Source: Candidatus Avedoeria danica
GTDB taxonomy: Bacteria > Chloroflexota > Anaerolineae > Epilineales > Epilineaceae
Direction: 5' to 3'
Assembly (NCBI GenBank): GCA_016703025.1
Contig: JADJCV010000004.1
Location: forward strand, 930,001-994,000
Length of the DNA stretch: 64,000 bases
Shown here: positions 17,094 to 25,942 of the stretch, piece by piece
Layout of the letters: every line of letters begins with the position of its first letter
Numbering within the stretch: position 1 is the stretch's first letter
The notes under the pieces: model-generated
What the model was told of the DNA's origin: nothing
The model's input: only the letters and a program-made list of their open reading frames with translations
Databases searched by the model: none
Position numbers and translations under genes: made by a program

Positions 17094-19428
17094 TCATCGC
17101 CCGCCCCACGGCAGGGAAGGCCCGTGTCGGGACGGCCATCGCTCCTGAGCATGCGTTCGCCCGGCCGGGCGTGGGCCGTCCGCACAAGTCCCACGCGTCC
17201 GCGCCGTCCGTCCTCCGGCCGAGGCTGATGTCCGTCGGACGACGCCCGTGTCGACGGAGTCGACGATCGACGTCGCATCGGACAGCACGACGCTGTCGCC
17301 GTCCTTGTCCAGACGGAACGGCGCGTGGTCCGGACCCTGCGAGCCGTCGCCGTCGCACCAGATGACCGCGTGCTCGCGCGGCTGGAGGACCCGCGCCGGC
17401 AGCCGGAACGCGAACGGGTCATACGGATCGTCGGACAGCGTGTAGGCGGACAGGTCGATGGGCGCCGTGCCGCGGTTGTAGAGCTCGACCCAGTCCTCGT
17501 ACTCGCCGGCATCGTCGACGACGATCGACGTGTTGGACGGCATGACCTCGTTGACCACCAGCGCCCCCGCCTCGCCGCGCGGCAGGTCGACGCCCGTGAC
17601 GTCGTAGCGGTAGGGCGCCGTCTGGTTCGCCGCCGGGAAGAACGTGGCCCGTCCGTCGGCGGTCGCGGTCCGGAACGCGTACGTCACGCTGCGGCCGGCC
17701 CGCTCCGCGGGCAGCGTCGCGGTCCATGTGGCGTCCGCACCGCCCGACCCGCCCCCGCCCTGGCCATCGCCACCCGCAAGCCGGCCCCGCCTCGCACGCG
17801 GTAGCGGACCTCGACGCCGACCGGCGCGTCCGCACCGGCGAACGTGGCCGACACCGTCACCGCATCGGCCGCGGTCGGCATGGCGGGCGTGGTCGAATGG
17901 TCCGCCAAGTGCTGATCCGGCGACGCCAGCGCGGGCAGGCCGCTCAGGTACGTTTGGCGGGTGCTCACGAGCGCGAGGAGGCCCGGCTTCGTGCCGCCGC
18001 CGAAGCCGCCCGAGCCCCCTGGACGTCGTCGCGCAGGTTCGCCTCGAACTGGGCCAATGAGTACGCGCCGGAGATGTTGCCCTGCGAGGCGACCTCGTCG
18101 GCCGCGGCCTGGCGCACGAGATCCTGATACGACTGTCCGACCTCCTCGAGCCACGACCGTTGGAAGACGGAGTCGCGCAGCGCACGGTAGTGGGCGATGT
18201 AGTCCGCCTTGAAGGACGGCACGGCCAGGAGTCGCCGGATCAGTGGACGGTTCGCGTCCGTGGCCTGCGCGAACGGATCGGCGATCGCCGGGTCGCTCGG
18301 CGCGCCGCCCCCGCCGCCTCCGCCGCCGCCCGGCCTTCCGCCGCCCACCTGCAGTCCGAACAGCCCGAACGAGAGGCCGAGGTCCCACGGCACGACGTCC
18401 CAGCGCGCGTCCCGCTCGCCGCGGTAGAGGTAGTAGTTCTTGCCGACGTAGTAGCTGTCGAAGTTCGTGATGATGTTGTTGCCCGCCAGGTACCACAGCG
18501 CTGTCCACATCCAGAGCGTCGTTGATCTTCGCCTCGAAGTCGGCGTCCGCGATCCCGCCCATGCCGGCCCGGCGCCGCGAGGGCGCGGATCATCTCCCAC
18601 AGTTCCTCATACCCCCGCGTCCCCCGTCCGCCGCCTTGCCCACCACCTCGTAACCCGCCTTGTACGGCGGCGCCTCGCCCTGCCACGTGGGCGGCGACGA
18701 GTTGAAGGCGATGCGATGGGCGAAATCGCCCTTCACGATCATCCCGTCGTCCTCGTCGTACCAGTGGTTCGCCCACTCGCTGTTCACCTGCTCGCACCAT
18801 CGCGTACGGGCCGACGACCTTGCCCTGCACACGCTCACGCGCGCAGACGCGAAGCGGCTGACCGGCATGTACTCGCCGAGCGGCTTCAGCGCCCCAGCGC
18901 CTCGCGCAGTTAGGTCGGATCGTTCCGGTTGTTGTTCCAGGTTGGTGACGTCGATGCCCCAGATGTCCTGCCCGGGCAGAAACGCATCCGTGGTGATGTT
19001 CAACGGCTTCTTCGTGCCCGACGCGTTCAGCGTCGGGGCGCCTACGGGTACTCGCTGTCCTTCCGACCGCCACCCGTCCACCACGGGCTCCGCCGGCACG
19101 TTTGTCCCGCGGCACGTTCGACGCCCCGCCGCCCGGTCCGCCCGTGCCCGGCGCCGGTCGCAGCCAGAACGCCAGCCGGTTCGCGCCCGCAAGCGTCAGC
19201 TGCACGTCGCGCACGGCCATGTCCGTGTAGAGCTCGGGCTCAGGCGCGCCGTCCTGGGCGATGGCGCCGGCGACCGCCAATGGGGGGCGTCGGCGCCCGC
19301 CGCAGCGCAGGCAGACGGCCGCCACCGTCCGGACCGGCCGCCGACACGTCCGCCGTCCCGGCGGCATGCACAGCGACCGACAGCCCGAGGGCGACGACGG
19401 CGGAGAAAAGGCGGTGGGTGGTCGGCAT
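17094..19428 (-). pseudogene. CotH-kinase/lamin-tail secreted protein, heavily frameshifted
   Basis: ATG 19428 has AGGAG upstream and a Sec signal peptide (RLFSAVVALGLSVAVHAAG). Pieces in all three frames assemble into a CotH-like protein: PLNITTDAFLPGQDIWGIDVTNLE, VNSEWANHWYDEDDGMIVKGD, INDALDVDSALWYLAGNNIITNFDSYY, NYYLYRGERDARWDVVPWDLGLSFG, and PSFKADYIAHYRALRD. A C-terminal lamin-tail domain follows (ALVVNEVMPSNTS, YEDWVELYNRGTAPIDLSAYTLSDD, DKDGDSVVLSD, TDGADAWDLCGRPTPGRAN). A run of nine glycines lies in the middle. At least eight one-base shifts are needed, the highest density in the window. CotH proteins are atypical secreted kinases or envelope proteins; lamin-tail domains are common on bacterial secreted proteins. 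The 3' boundary is approximate. Confidence 0.7.
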
Positions 19429-19487
19429 CATTGTGCTCCTGATCGGGGTCGGGGCGCGAAGGGTGGCGGCGACATGGGCACGGACGG

Positions 19488-19547
19488 GATAGGTCAGGAC
19501 AGGATGGGTCAAGCCGAGATGGGTCAGGACGGGATGGGGGGACAGCA
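19488..19547. repeat. Imperfect 15-bp tandem repeat upstream of the CotH-like gene
   Basis: Units beginning GATAGGTCAGGAC (19488), GATGGGTCAAGCC (19503), GATGGGTCAGGAC (19518) and GATGGGGGGACAG (19533), exact 15-bp period. It lies 60-120 bp upstream of the CotH-like start, in the gap before serA; it could be a binding-site array or simple expansion. Confidence 0.65.
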
Positions 19548-19663
19548 ACGACACCGTCCTGCAACCCGCGGGCGGCCGGAAGTGATACGCACGGCCGCGA
19601 CGGACTGATCGGTCGGCCGCCACCTGACCTGCCAACCACCTTGCCCCCGCCTCGCCGTCCGCC

Positions 19664-20645
19664 CTACGTCAACAACCCCTCCACCCGCCGTCCCCGCAGC
19701 GCCTCTACCACCCCCGTCCACCGCCTCGACGCTCACGTTCGCTTGCGCCTCGGCCGTGCTTCCGCCCAGGTGCGGCGTGTGGAGGACGTTCAGCAGCCCG
19801 AGGAGCGGATGATCCGCGGGCGGCGGTTCGACTGAGTACACGTCGACGGCGGCGGCGCGCAGCCAGCCGGAGCGCCCCGCCTCGGCCAGCGCCCGCTCGT
19901 CGACGAGTCCGCCGCAGGCGCCGTTGATCAGGACGGCCGAGGGCCGCATGCGCGCCAGCGCCGCGGCGTCGATCGTGTGCCGCGACTACTCCGTCAGCGC
20001 CGCGTGGAGCTGACCGCATCGCTCTCGGCCAGCAGCGTCGGCAGGTCGACGCGGCGCGCGCCGCCCTGGGTCGCCCGATCGTCGGTCAGGCCCGGGCTGG
20101 AGGCGATGACCTCCATATCGAACGCCCTGCGCCCGCCACGTCGAAAACCGCGCCACGCGCCCGAAGCCGATGAGGCCGGGCGTCTTGCCGGCAAGCTCCG
20201 TCCCGCCGAAGTCCGCCCGGCGCCACTCGCCTGCGCCGAGCGAAGCGTGCGCCGGCGCGATGTGCCCGCACGAGCGCGAGGAGGAGCGCGAACGCCATCT
20301 CGGCCGTCGCCACACTGTTCGCGCCGGGCGTGTTCAGGACGTGGATGCCGCACGCCTTCGCCGCTGCGACGTCGATGTTATCCACACCCGCGCCCGCGCG
20401 GGCGACGACCGCCAGGCGCGGCCGGCCGGCATCGAGCACGCGCGGTCCACCTGTGTGGCGCTCCGGACGATCAGCGCGTCGCCAGCCGCCGATCGTCGCC
20501 AGGAGCACGTCGCGGCCCAAGCCGCTCGGCGCGTCGACAGCGACGCCAGCGGCAGACAGGCGGGCGGGGCCCGCGGGGCTGATGGGGTCGGCGACGAGGA
20601 CGCGCCGGTGCGAAGGTCGCTCGTCATGTCGGGGTCGCTCGTCAT
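19664..20645 (-). pseudogene. serA: D-3-phosphoglycerate dehydrogenase (short form), frameshifted
   Basis: First enzyme of phosphorylated serine synthesis (3-phosphoglycerate to 3-phosphohydroxypyruvate, NAD-linked). The pieces are VLVADPISPAGPARL, ALIVRSATQVDR, AVVARAGAGVDNIDVAAAKACGIHVLNTPGANSVATAEMAFALLLAL, ELAGKTPGLIGFGRVAR (nucleotide-binding GxGxxA), AVLINGACGGLVDERALAEA, AAAVDVYSVEPPPADHPLL and LHTPHLGGSTAEAQANV with the catalytic His. About 325 residues and no ACT regulatory domain. At least five shifts are needed; the last, in a G-run near 19715, restores VEALRGRRVEGLLT and the stop at 19664. The start is duplicated by an 18-bp tandem repeat. It follows the serC-like aminotransferase by 1 nt, so the two form the serine pathway unit. 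Confidence 0.85.
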
Positions 20646-20650
20646 GTCAG
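20615..20650. repeat. 18-bp direct repeat duplicating the serA start
   Basis: GGTCGCTCGTCATGTCGG (20615-20632) is repeated with one change at 20633-20650. Each copy carries the minus-strand ATGACGAGCGAC (MTSD), so two equivalent start codons (20645 and 20627) lie six codons apart. The outer one overlaps the end of the aminotransferase gene region. Confidence 0.9.
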
Positions 20651-21758
20651 GGCGCCTGCCCGAGGCCGTCCTGCGCCAGGTAGTCGTCCAGCGCCACGAG
20701 CAGCACGTCGATGTCCGGCACATCGAGGCTCGCCCATGGCCGATCCGCCACGTGATGTTCTTCAGCGTGCCGTAGCCGTTGCCCAGAATCATGTTCCGCG
20801 TGCGCAGGAAGCGGTTCAGCGCCCCGATGTCCCAACCGTACGTGTTGTCGATGCAGCTGACGGTCGGGGATTCGTGACCCGGCTCGGCGCGCAGCGTGAA
20901 GTCCCGATCCCGTGCCCACTCGATCGTCCGATCCCGCATCCGCATGTGGCGGGCAAAGCGGTTCGCCAAGCCCTCAGCCGGGATCGGTCGAGCTGGACGT
21001 CGAAGCGCCCAAAGGGCAGGATCGCCGGCGTCGCCGGCGTCTGGTACTTTTCGAGCGAGGCAAAGGAGCGTCAGGAAGTCGAAGTAGTAGCCGCGGTTCG
21101 GCACGGACTTCGCCCGCGCCACAGCCCGCTCGCTCACGCTGCAAAACGACAGGCCCGGCGGCAGAGCGACGCCTTCTGGCTGCTTGTCAGGACGACGTCG
21201 AGGTCCCAGCCGTCGGGCCGGATGTCCACCCCGACACGCCGCTCACCGCATCGACCAGGATGACGATGTCGTCCCCGCCCGGCAGCGCGCGCACCGCCCA
21301 GGCGATGTCCGCCAGCGGGTTCAGCACGCCCGCGCTCGTCTCGTTGTGGACGATCGCGAGCGCATCGAACGAGCCGCCGGCGAGCGCGGCAACGACCGCG
21401 TCCGCCTTGATCGCCCGTCCCGGCTCGGCCGAGAGGACCTCGACCTCCTTGCCGTTCAATGCCGAGACCTCCGCCCAGCGCTCGCTGAACGCGCCGTTCA
21501 CGCAGTGCAGGACGCGGGAGCGGACGCAGTTCCGGCTGGCACCTTCCCACAGCCCCGTCCCCGAGCTTGCGCTGATCAGGACCGGCTGGTCGGTCTGGAA
21601 GACGGCCTTCAGCTGGGCTCGATCCGCTCGACGAGATCGGCGCATTCCGGCATCCGGTGGCCGTACATCCAGCGTGCCTGCGCGTCCAGGACGTCCGGAT
21701 GCACCTCGACCGGACCGGGAATGAAGAGCTTGAGGTGCTCGGCTGGGCGATCCGCCAT
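20647..21758 (-). pseudogene. SerC-type (class V) aminotransferase, frameshifted
   Basis: Class V PLP aminotransferase of the archaeal/Chloroflexota phosphoserine or alanine-glyoxylate type. ATG 21758 opens HLKLFIPGPVEVHPDVLDAQARWMYGHR. LKAVFQTDQPVLISASSGTGLWEGA, LAIVHNETSAGVLNPL, ILVDAVSGV and then DVVLTSSQKA (PLP lysine) and RGYYFDFL follow in other frames. The end is GNGYGTLKNITWRIG and PDIDVLLVALDDYL. Shifts lie near 21615, 21225 and 20730, with another near 21150. Its partner serA begins 1 nt after its TGA, so phosphohydroxypyruvate transamination is the likely reaction. Family members that use pyruvate/glyoxylate are the alternative. It follows tyrS with a 44-bp gap in the same direction. 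Confidence 0.82.
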
Positions 21759-21802
21759 GGTCAGGAGGCTCCTTGGTGGCGAGCGGTGGCTCGGTGCGGG
21801 CG

Positions 21803-23068
21803 TTACGTCGCGGACGGCCGGACGAGCGCGTGCCGCTTCTTGCCGCGCGCGAGCCGGATCGTGCCGTCCGCGCCGACGTCGCCCAGCGTCACGGCCGTCA
21901 TCGCGTCCGCCACGACGACGCCGTTCACCACCGCGCCGCGCTCGGCGATCACGCGGCGGGCATCGCTGCCGCTCTCGGCGAGGCCGGCGCGGACGAGGAG
22001 CTGGAAGGCCGGAACACCCGCCAAGAGGTCGGCACGCGGGATCTCGATCTCCGGCAGGCCGGCGCCCGTGCCGCCGCCGGCGAATACGGCGCTCGCCGTC
22101 GCGGCGGCATCGCGGGCGGCACCCTCGCCGTGCAGGAGCGCGGTCGCCTCGTTCGCCAGCACGACCTTGGCGTCGTTCAGCGCCTGCCCATCGCGCGGCG
22201 CCACGGCGTCGATCTCGGCCGTCGGCAGTTCGGTGAAGATCCGGAGCAGCTGGCCGACCTGCGCGTCATCGCAGTTCCGCCAGTATTGCCAGTAGTCGTA
22301 GGGCGAGAGCATGTCGGCCGCGAGCCAGACGGCGCCCGATTCCGTCTTGCCCATCTTCTTGCCATCGGCGGTGAGCAGGAGCGGGACGTCAGGCCCTGCA
22401 GCTCGGCGCCGCGCATCCGGCGGGCGAGGTCGACGCCCATCGTGATGTTGCCCCACTGGTCCGATCCGCCCATCTGCAACGCGCATCCGTGCCGATCGAA
22501 CAGCTCGACGAAGTCATATGCCTGGACGACGGCGTAGTTGAACTCCAGGAAGCTGAGCGCCTGCTCGCGGTCCAGCCGGCTGCGGATGCTCTCCAGCGCG
22601 AGCAAGCGGTTCACCGTGAAGTGCCGCCCGACATCGCGCAGGAAGTCGATGTAGCCCAGTGCGCCGGAGCCACTCGCCGTTGTCCAGAATCAGCGCGCCG
22701 TTCGGTCCGTCGACGTCCAGCAGTCGCTCGAACGTCCCGCGGATCCGATCGCGGTTCGCTTGAATCGCCGCCGCATCCAGCACCGGCCGCATCTCGTCCT
22801 TGCCGGACGGATCGCCGATCCGCGTCGTCCCGCCGCCCAGGAGCGCGATCGGGCGGTGGCCGGCCTGCTGCAGCCGCCGCAGCTGCATGATGTTCACGAG
22901 ATTGCCCACATGCAGGCTCGGCGCGGTGAGGTCGAAGCCGATGTAGGCCGTCTGCGGGCCGCGCAACAGCGCCTCGTCGAGCGCGGCGAGGTCCGTGCAC
23001 TGGTGGATCAAACCGCGCTCGGCGATGGTGCGAAGGAATGGGCTCGCCGGCGACCCAGCCTCGCTCAC
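21803..23068 (-). CDS. tyrS: Tyrosyl-tRNA synthetase (two frameshifts)
   Basis: Charges tRNA-Tyr. The start GTG 23068 overlaps the ferritin stop as GTGA. Class I signatures are PSLHVGNLV (HIGH-like) and KMGKT (KMSKS-like) in LLLTADGKKMGKTESGAVW. The tyrosine-binding region YAVVQAYDFVELFDRHGCALQMGGSDQWGNITMG is intact, and a C-terminal S4 domain (LLVRAGLAESGSDARRVIAERGAVVNGVVV) is present. Frame changes are required near 22661 (one extra base before GYIDFLRDVGRHFTVN) and 22389 (one missing base before VPLLLTADGKK). A bacterium needs TyrRS and I see no second copy, so these two lesions argue for sequence errors rather than a pseudogene. Total length about 420 residues is normal. Confidence 0.88.
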
Positions 23069-23622
23069 GGCGCCGGTTCCGCCGCCGCCTGCGGCCGGCG
23101 GGCGACGTAGTCTTCGACCGCCAGCAGGTTGCCCTCGCCGGCGCGCTCGACGGTTGCCAGCAGCTCGCCGATCGAGGCGACCTCCTCGAGCTGCTCGGCG
23201 ACGAACCACTGCAGGAACTGCTGCGCGATGAAGTTCCGCTCGTCGAGCGCGGTGCCCATGAGGTCGTTGATGTGGCCGGTGACGGCGTGCTCCCACGCCA
23301 GCGCCGCGTTCACCGCATCCTCCGCCGAGGCGAAGGCGTGGCGCGCCGCCGGGATCGCCGGGATCGCCACCTCGCCGCCCGAGTCGTTCACGAAGTGCAC
23401 GAACTTCATCGCGTGCATCTTCTCTTCGTCGGCCTGGCGATAGAAGAAGTCCGCCAGCTGCGGCAGGCTGGAACGATCGAAGTAGCTGGCGATGCTGACG
23501 TACTCGAGAGAAGCACCGAACTCGCGTCCGATCTGGGCGTTCAGCGCGGCCTCGAGCGTGCCGCTGATCAGCTTCCGCTCGCGCGGCTTCGCGCGTCCGT
23601 CGCCACCGGTCGATTTGGCCAT
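23065..23622 (-). CDS. Ferritin (non-haem iron storage)
   Basis: 185-residue four-helix ferritin. ATG 23622 is preceded by GGAG. The di-iron ligands are visible in order: Glu in QIGREFGASLEYVSIASYF, ExxH in ADEEKMHAMKFV, Glu in AWEHAVTGHINDL, and FVAEQLEEVASIGELL. The short helix-E end is Pro/Ala-rich. It stores iron as ferrihydrite and protects against oxidative damage in the cytoplasm. Its stop codon overlaps the tyrS start (GTGA), so the two are translationally coupled. The coding frame is open far upstream of 23622, but only the part from this ATG is ferritin-like. Intact gene. Confidence 0.9.
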   Translation of the reverse strand: MAKSTGGDGRAKPRERKLISGTLEAALNAQIGREFGASLEYVSIASYFDRSSLPQLADFFYRQADEEKMHAMKFVHFVNDSGGEVAIPAIPAARHAFASAEDAVNAALAWEHAVTGHINDLMGTALDERNFIAQQFLQWFVAEQLEEVASIGELLATVERAGEGNLLAVEDYVARRPQAAAEPAP

Positions 23623-23818
23623 TGTCGTCGACTCCGTGCGGATGTTTCGTGGGCGGTTGAGTTCAACCGACGGCCCGATCCAGGGCCAATCTTTCCCCAC
23701 CCGCCGCCGCGCCGCGCTACACTGCCGCCGTCCGCCACGCCCGAACTCGATCCGCCTCGAACCGAACCGATCTGCCACGACGCGACCCGATCCGTCCACC
23801 GCAAGCGAGGGACAGCCC

Positions 23819-24172
23819 ATGGCCACCATCTTCGAGAAGATCATCGCCGGCGAGATTCCGGCTGAAATCCTCCACCACGATGATCTCGTGACCGCCTTCC
23901 GCGACATCACCCCGCGCGCGCCGACGCACATCGTCATCGTCCCGAACCGCGCGATCCCGACCGTGAACGACGCGACCGCGGATGACGAACCGGCGCTCGG
24001 GCGGATGTTCACCGTCGCGCGCACGCTGGCCGCGCGCGACGGGATCGCCGAGGGCGGCTACCGCCTGATCGTGAACTGCAACAAGGACGGCGGGCAGGAG
24101 GTGTTCCACGTGCACATGCACTTGGTGGGGGGGCGGGCGCTCGGCCCGATGTTGGGGCGGGAGACGGCTTGA
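23819..24172 (+). CDS. HIT-family nucleotide hydrolase (HinT-like)
   Basis: 117-residue histidine-triad protein. ATG 23819 follows GAGGGA. ATIFEKIIAGEIPAEILHHDD, AFRDITPRAPTHIVIVPNRAI and GGYRLIVNCNKDGGQEVFHVHMHLVGG are diagnostic, with the H-x-H-x-H triad in FHVHMHLVGG. HinT proteins hydrolyse adenosine phosphoramidates, including aminoacyl-AMP formed by synthetases. A TACACT hexamer near 23717 could be its -10. It is divergent from the ferritin-tyrS operon and convergent with the M14 peptidase gene (34 bp apart). Intact. Confidence 0.93.
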   Translation: MATIFEKIIAGEIPAEILHHDDLVTAFRDITPRAPTHIVIVPNRAIPTVNDATADDEPALGRMFTVARTLAARDGIAEGGYRLIVNCNKDGGQEVFHVHMHLVGGRALGPMLGRETA

Positions 24173-24206
24173 TCGCGGGGCGGGCGCGCGGCTGTTGCCC
24201 AACCCC

Positions 24207-25895
24207 TCATCCCAACCGCACATCCCCCCGAAGGGTCCCGGCCCGCGCCCCGTGCGCGGTGATCGACAGCGTCGCCCCCGCCGGCGCCCGTACGAGCCAC
24301 TCCGCCTTGCCGCGGTGATCCGTGGCGCCGTTCGAGAACCAGCCGCCGGCCATCTTGCTGGCGCGACCCTCGAGGTGGCCGACCTCGACGGCCGGCGGCC
24401 CGCCGACGAGCGTGGCGCCGTCGCCGAGGTGCAGTTCGAGTCGCACCGGGCGGGCGGTGCCGACCTTGCGCGCCTGCTGGCTGGCGGACGTCGCCAGGAA
24501 GCCGGTGTTGTCGACGACGGCGACGATCCGCCAGACGTCGTCGCCGAGCGCAGTCGCCTCCAGGGCGCGCCAGGCGAGGCGCGGGGCGAGGTCGGCGAAG
24601 GCGAGGGCGAAGGCGGCCTGCGGAGCGATCTCGGCCTCCAGGAGGTGGGGCGGCGGGTTGCGCCACGTGAGGAAGCCGTTCGCGCCGCCGACTTCGACCG
24701 GGCCGAGCTGCGGGTGGTCGAACGGCGTCCAGGTGTGCAGCTGGTCCGGCGCGTTCGCCGCGAGCCAGTCGAAGATCTTCACGTCGTCGGCCGTCGGGTG
24801 GAAGCGCATCCATTCGATGAACCGCTTCTCCTTGTTCTTCTCTTCGATCCCGGCCGCCGTCGGCAGGTCCCAGAGCTCGACGGTGAAGGCGAAGACGCCG
24901 CGGTCGCTGTAGAGCCAATCGTCGAACACGCCGCTGATCACCTCTTTGGGGTGGTAGCGGAAGTGGTGGTAGACGCTGACGTTCGGGTAGCCGGTCAGGT
25001 CGGTCCCCCGCTGGCCGATGGCCTCGTACGTGAACTTGTCGGCCGTGTCCATCTCGTCGTCGGGCTTCATCGAGAACGGGCGCAGGATCGCGCGGCTGTA
25101 GGTGTGGTAGGTCAGCGCGCCGAAGACGTTGTCGTGCGCGGCGAAGAACCGGAGCACGGCCTGCGCCTCGGGCTCGGAACCGGGGTAGTCGCCCGCGCCG
25201 TACTGCTGGCCCTCGGGCCGCCATCCGCCGGCAAAGTTCCGGTTCAGGTCGAGGCTCTGCTCGGGCCGGGCAAGCTTGATCACGTGGCCGTCGTAGTTGT
25301 GAATCGTTCCTTCCGGCAACACGCGATAGTATGTCCCGCCGTGCTCGTCCGGTGCGCGCTTGACCATGCAGCGCGGGTCGTGATCGGACGCCTTCCAGTC
25401 GCCGTTCGGGTCTTGGATCCGCATCTGCAGGATCCGCCCGTTGCCGTCGATGTCCTCGGCATGCAGGCCGTCCTGCTTGTCCTGGTAGGGGTAGCGCCGC
25501 GTGCTGCTGCGCACGTGGCGCGGCGAAGCAGACAGCGCCAGCGCCGCGCCGTCCGGATTCAGGCGGGGCACAATGTACAGCGCGCCGGTGTCCAGGATGC
25601 GACGAATCGCTTCGTCGCCGGCGTCGTGGCGCGTCAGCACGCTGTGGATCACGTAGAGCGCGGCCATCGACGCCGTCACCTCCGTGGCGTGGATGTTCGC
25701 GTCGATCCACAGCGCCGGCTTGTCCGTGTCCGGCCCGGTCGCCGTGTTCGTGAGGACGATGAGCTCGATCTCGCGCCCCTCGTGCGACAGCCCGAGCACG
25801 TCGCGCCGGGCGAGCGTCGGATGGGCCGCGACGAGCTCGGCCAGCTGCGCCGACAGGTCGTCGTTGTCGTAGTAGGTGTCGAAGCGGGCGGGCAT
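24207..25895 (-). CDS. M14-family zinc carboxypeptidase
   Basis: 562 residues from ATG 25895, preceded by AGGAG. The M14 catalytic set is complete: HxxE in IDANIHATEVTASMAALYV, the substrate-binding Arg in SLDLNRNFAGGW, the third zinc ligand His in ALTYHTYSRAILRP, and the general base Glu in FAFTVELWDLP. The C-terminal 150 residues form a beta-rich extension of the type seen in Peptidase_M14_like enzymes. No signal peptide is visible, so a cytoplasmic location or non-classical export is likely. It follows the M23 peptidase gene by 47 bp on the same strand, suggesting joint expression in cell-wall or peptide processing. Intact. Confidence 0.92.
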   Translation of the reverse strand: MPARFDTYYDNDDLSAQLAELVAAHPTLARRDVLGLSHEGREIELIVLTNTATGPDTDKPALWIDANIHATEVTASMAALYVIHSVLTRHDAGDEAIRRILDTGALYIVPRLNPDGAALALSASPRHVRSSTRRYPYQDKQDGLHAEDIDGNGRILQMRIQDPNGDWKASDHDPRCMVKRAPDEHGGTYYRVLPEGTIHNYDGHVIKLARPEQSLDLNRNFAGGWRPEGQQYGAGDYPGSEPEAQAVLRFFAAHDNVFGALTYHTYSRAILRPFSMKPDDEMDTADKFTYEAIGQRGTDLTGYPNVSVYHHFRYHPKEVISGVFDDWLYSDRGVFAFTVELWDLPTAAGIEEKNKEKRFIEWMRFHPTADDVKIFDWLAANAPDQLHTWTPFDHPQLGPVEVGGANGFLTWRNPPPHLLEAEIAPQAAFALAFADLAPRLAWRALEATALGDDVWRIVAVVDNTGFLATSASQQARKVGTARPVRLELHLGDGATLVGGPPAVEVGHLEGRASKMAGGWFSNGATDHRGKAEWLVRAPAGATLSITAHGARAGTLRGDVRLG

Positions 25896-25942
25896 CGGCG
25901 GCTCCTGATTCGGCGGATGTGAGGTCTTCGGCGGATGTGACG

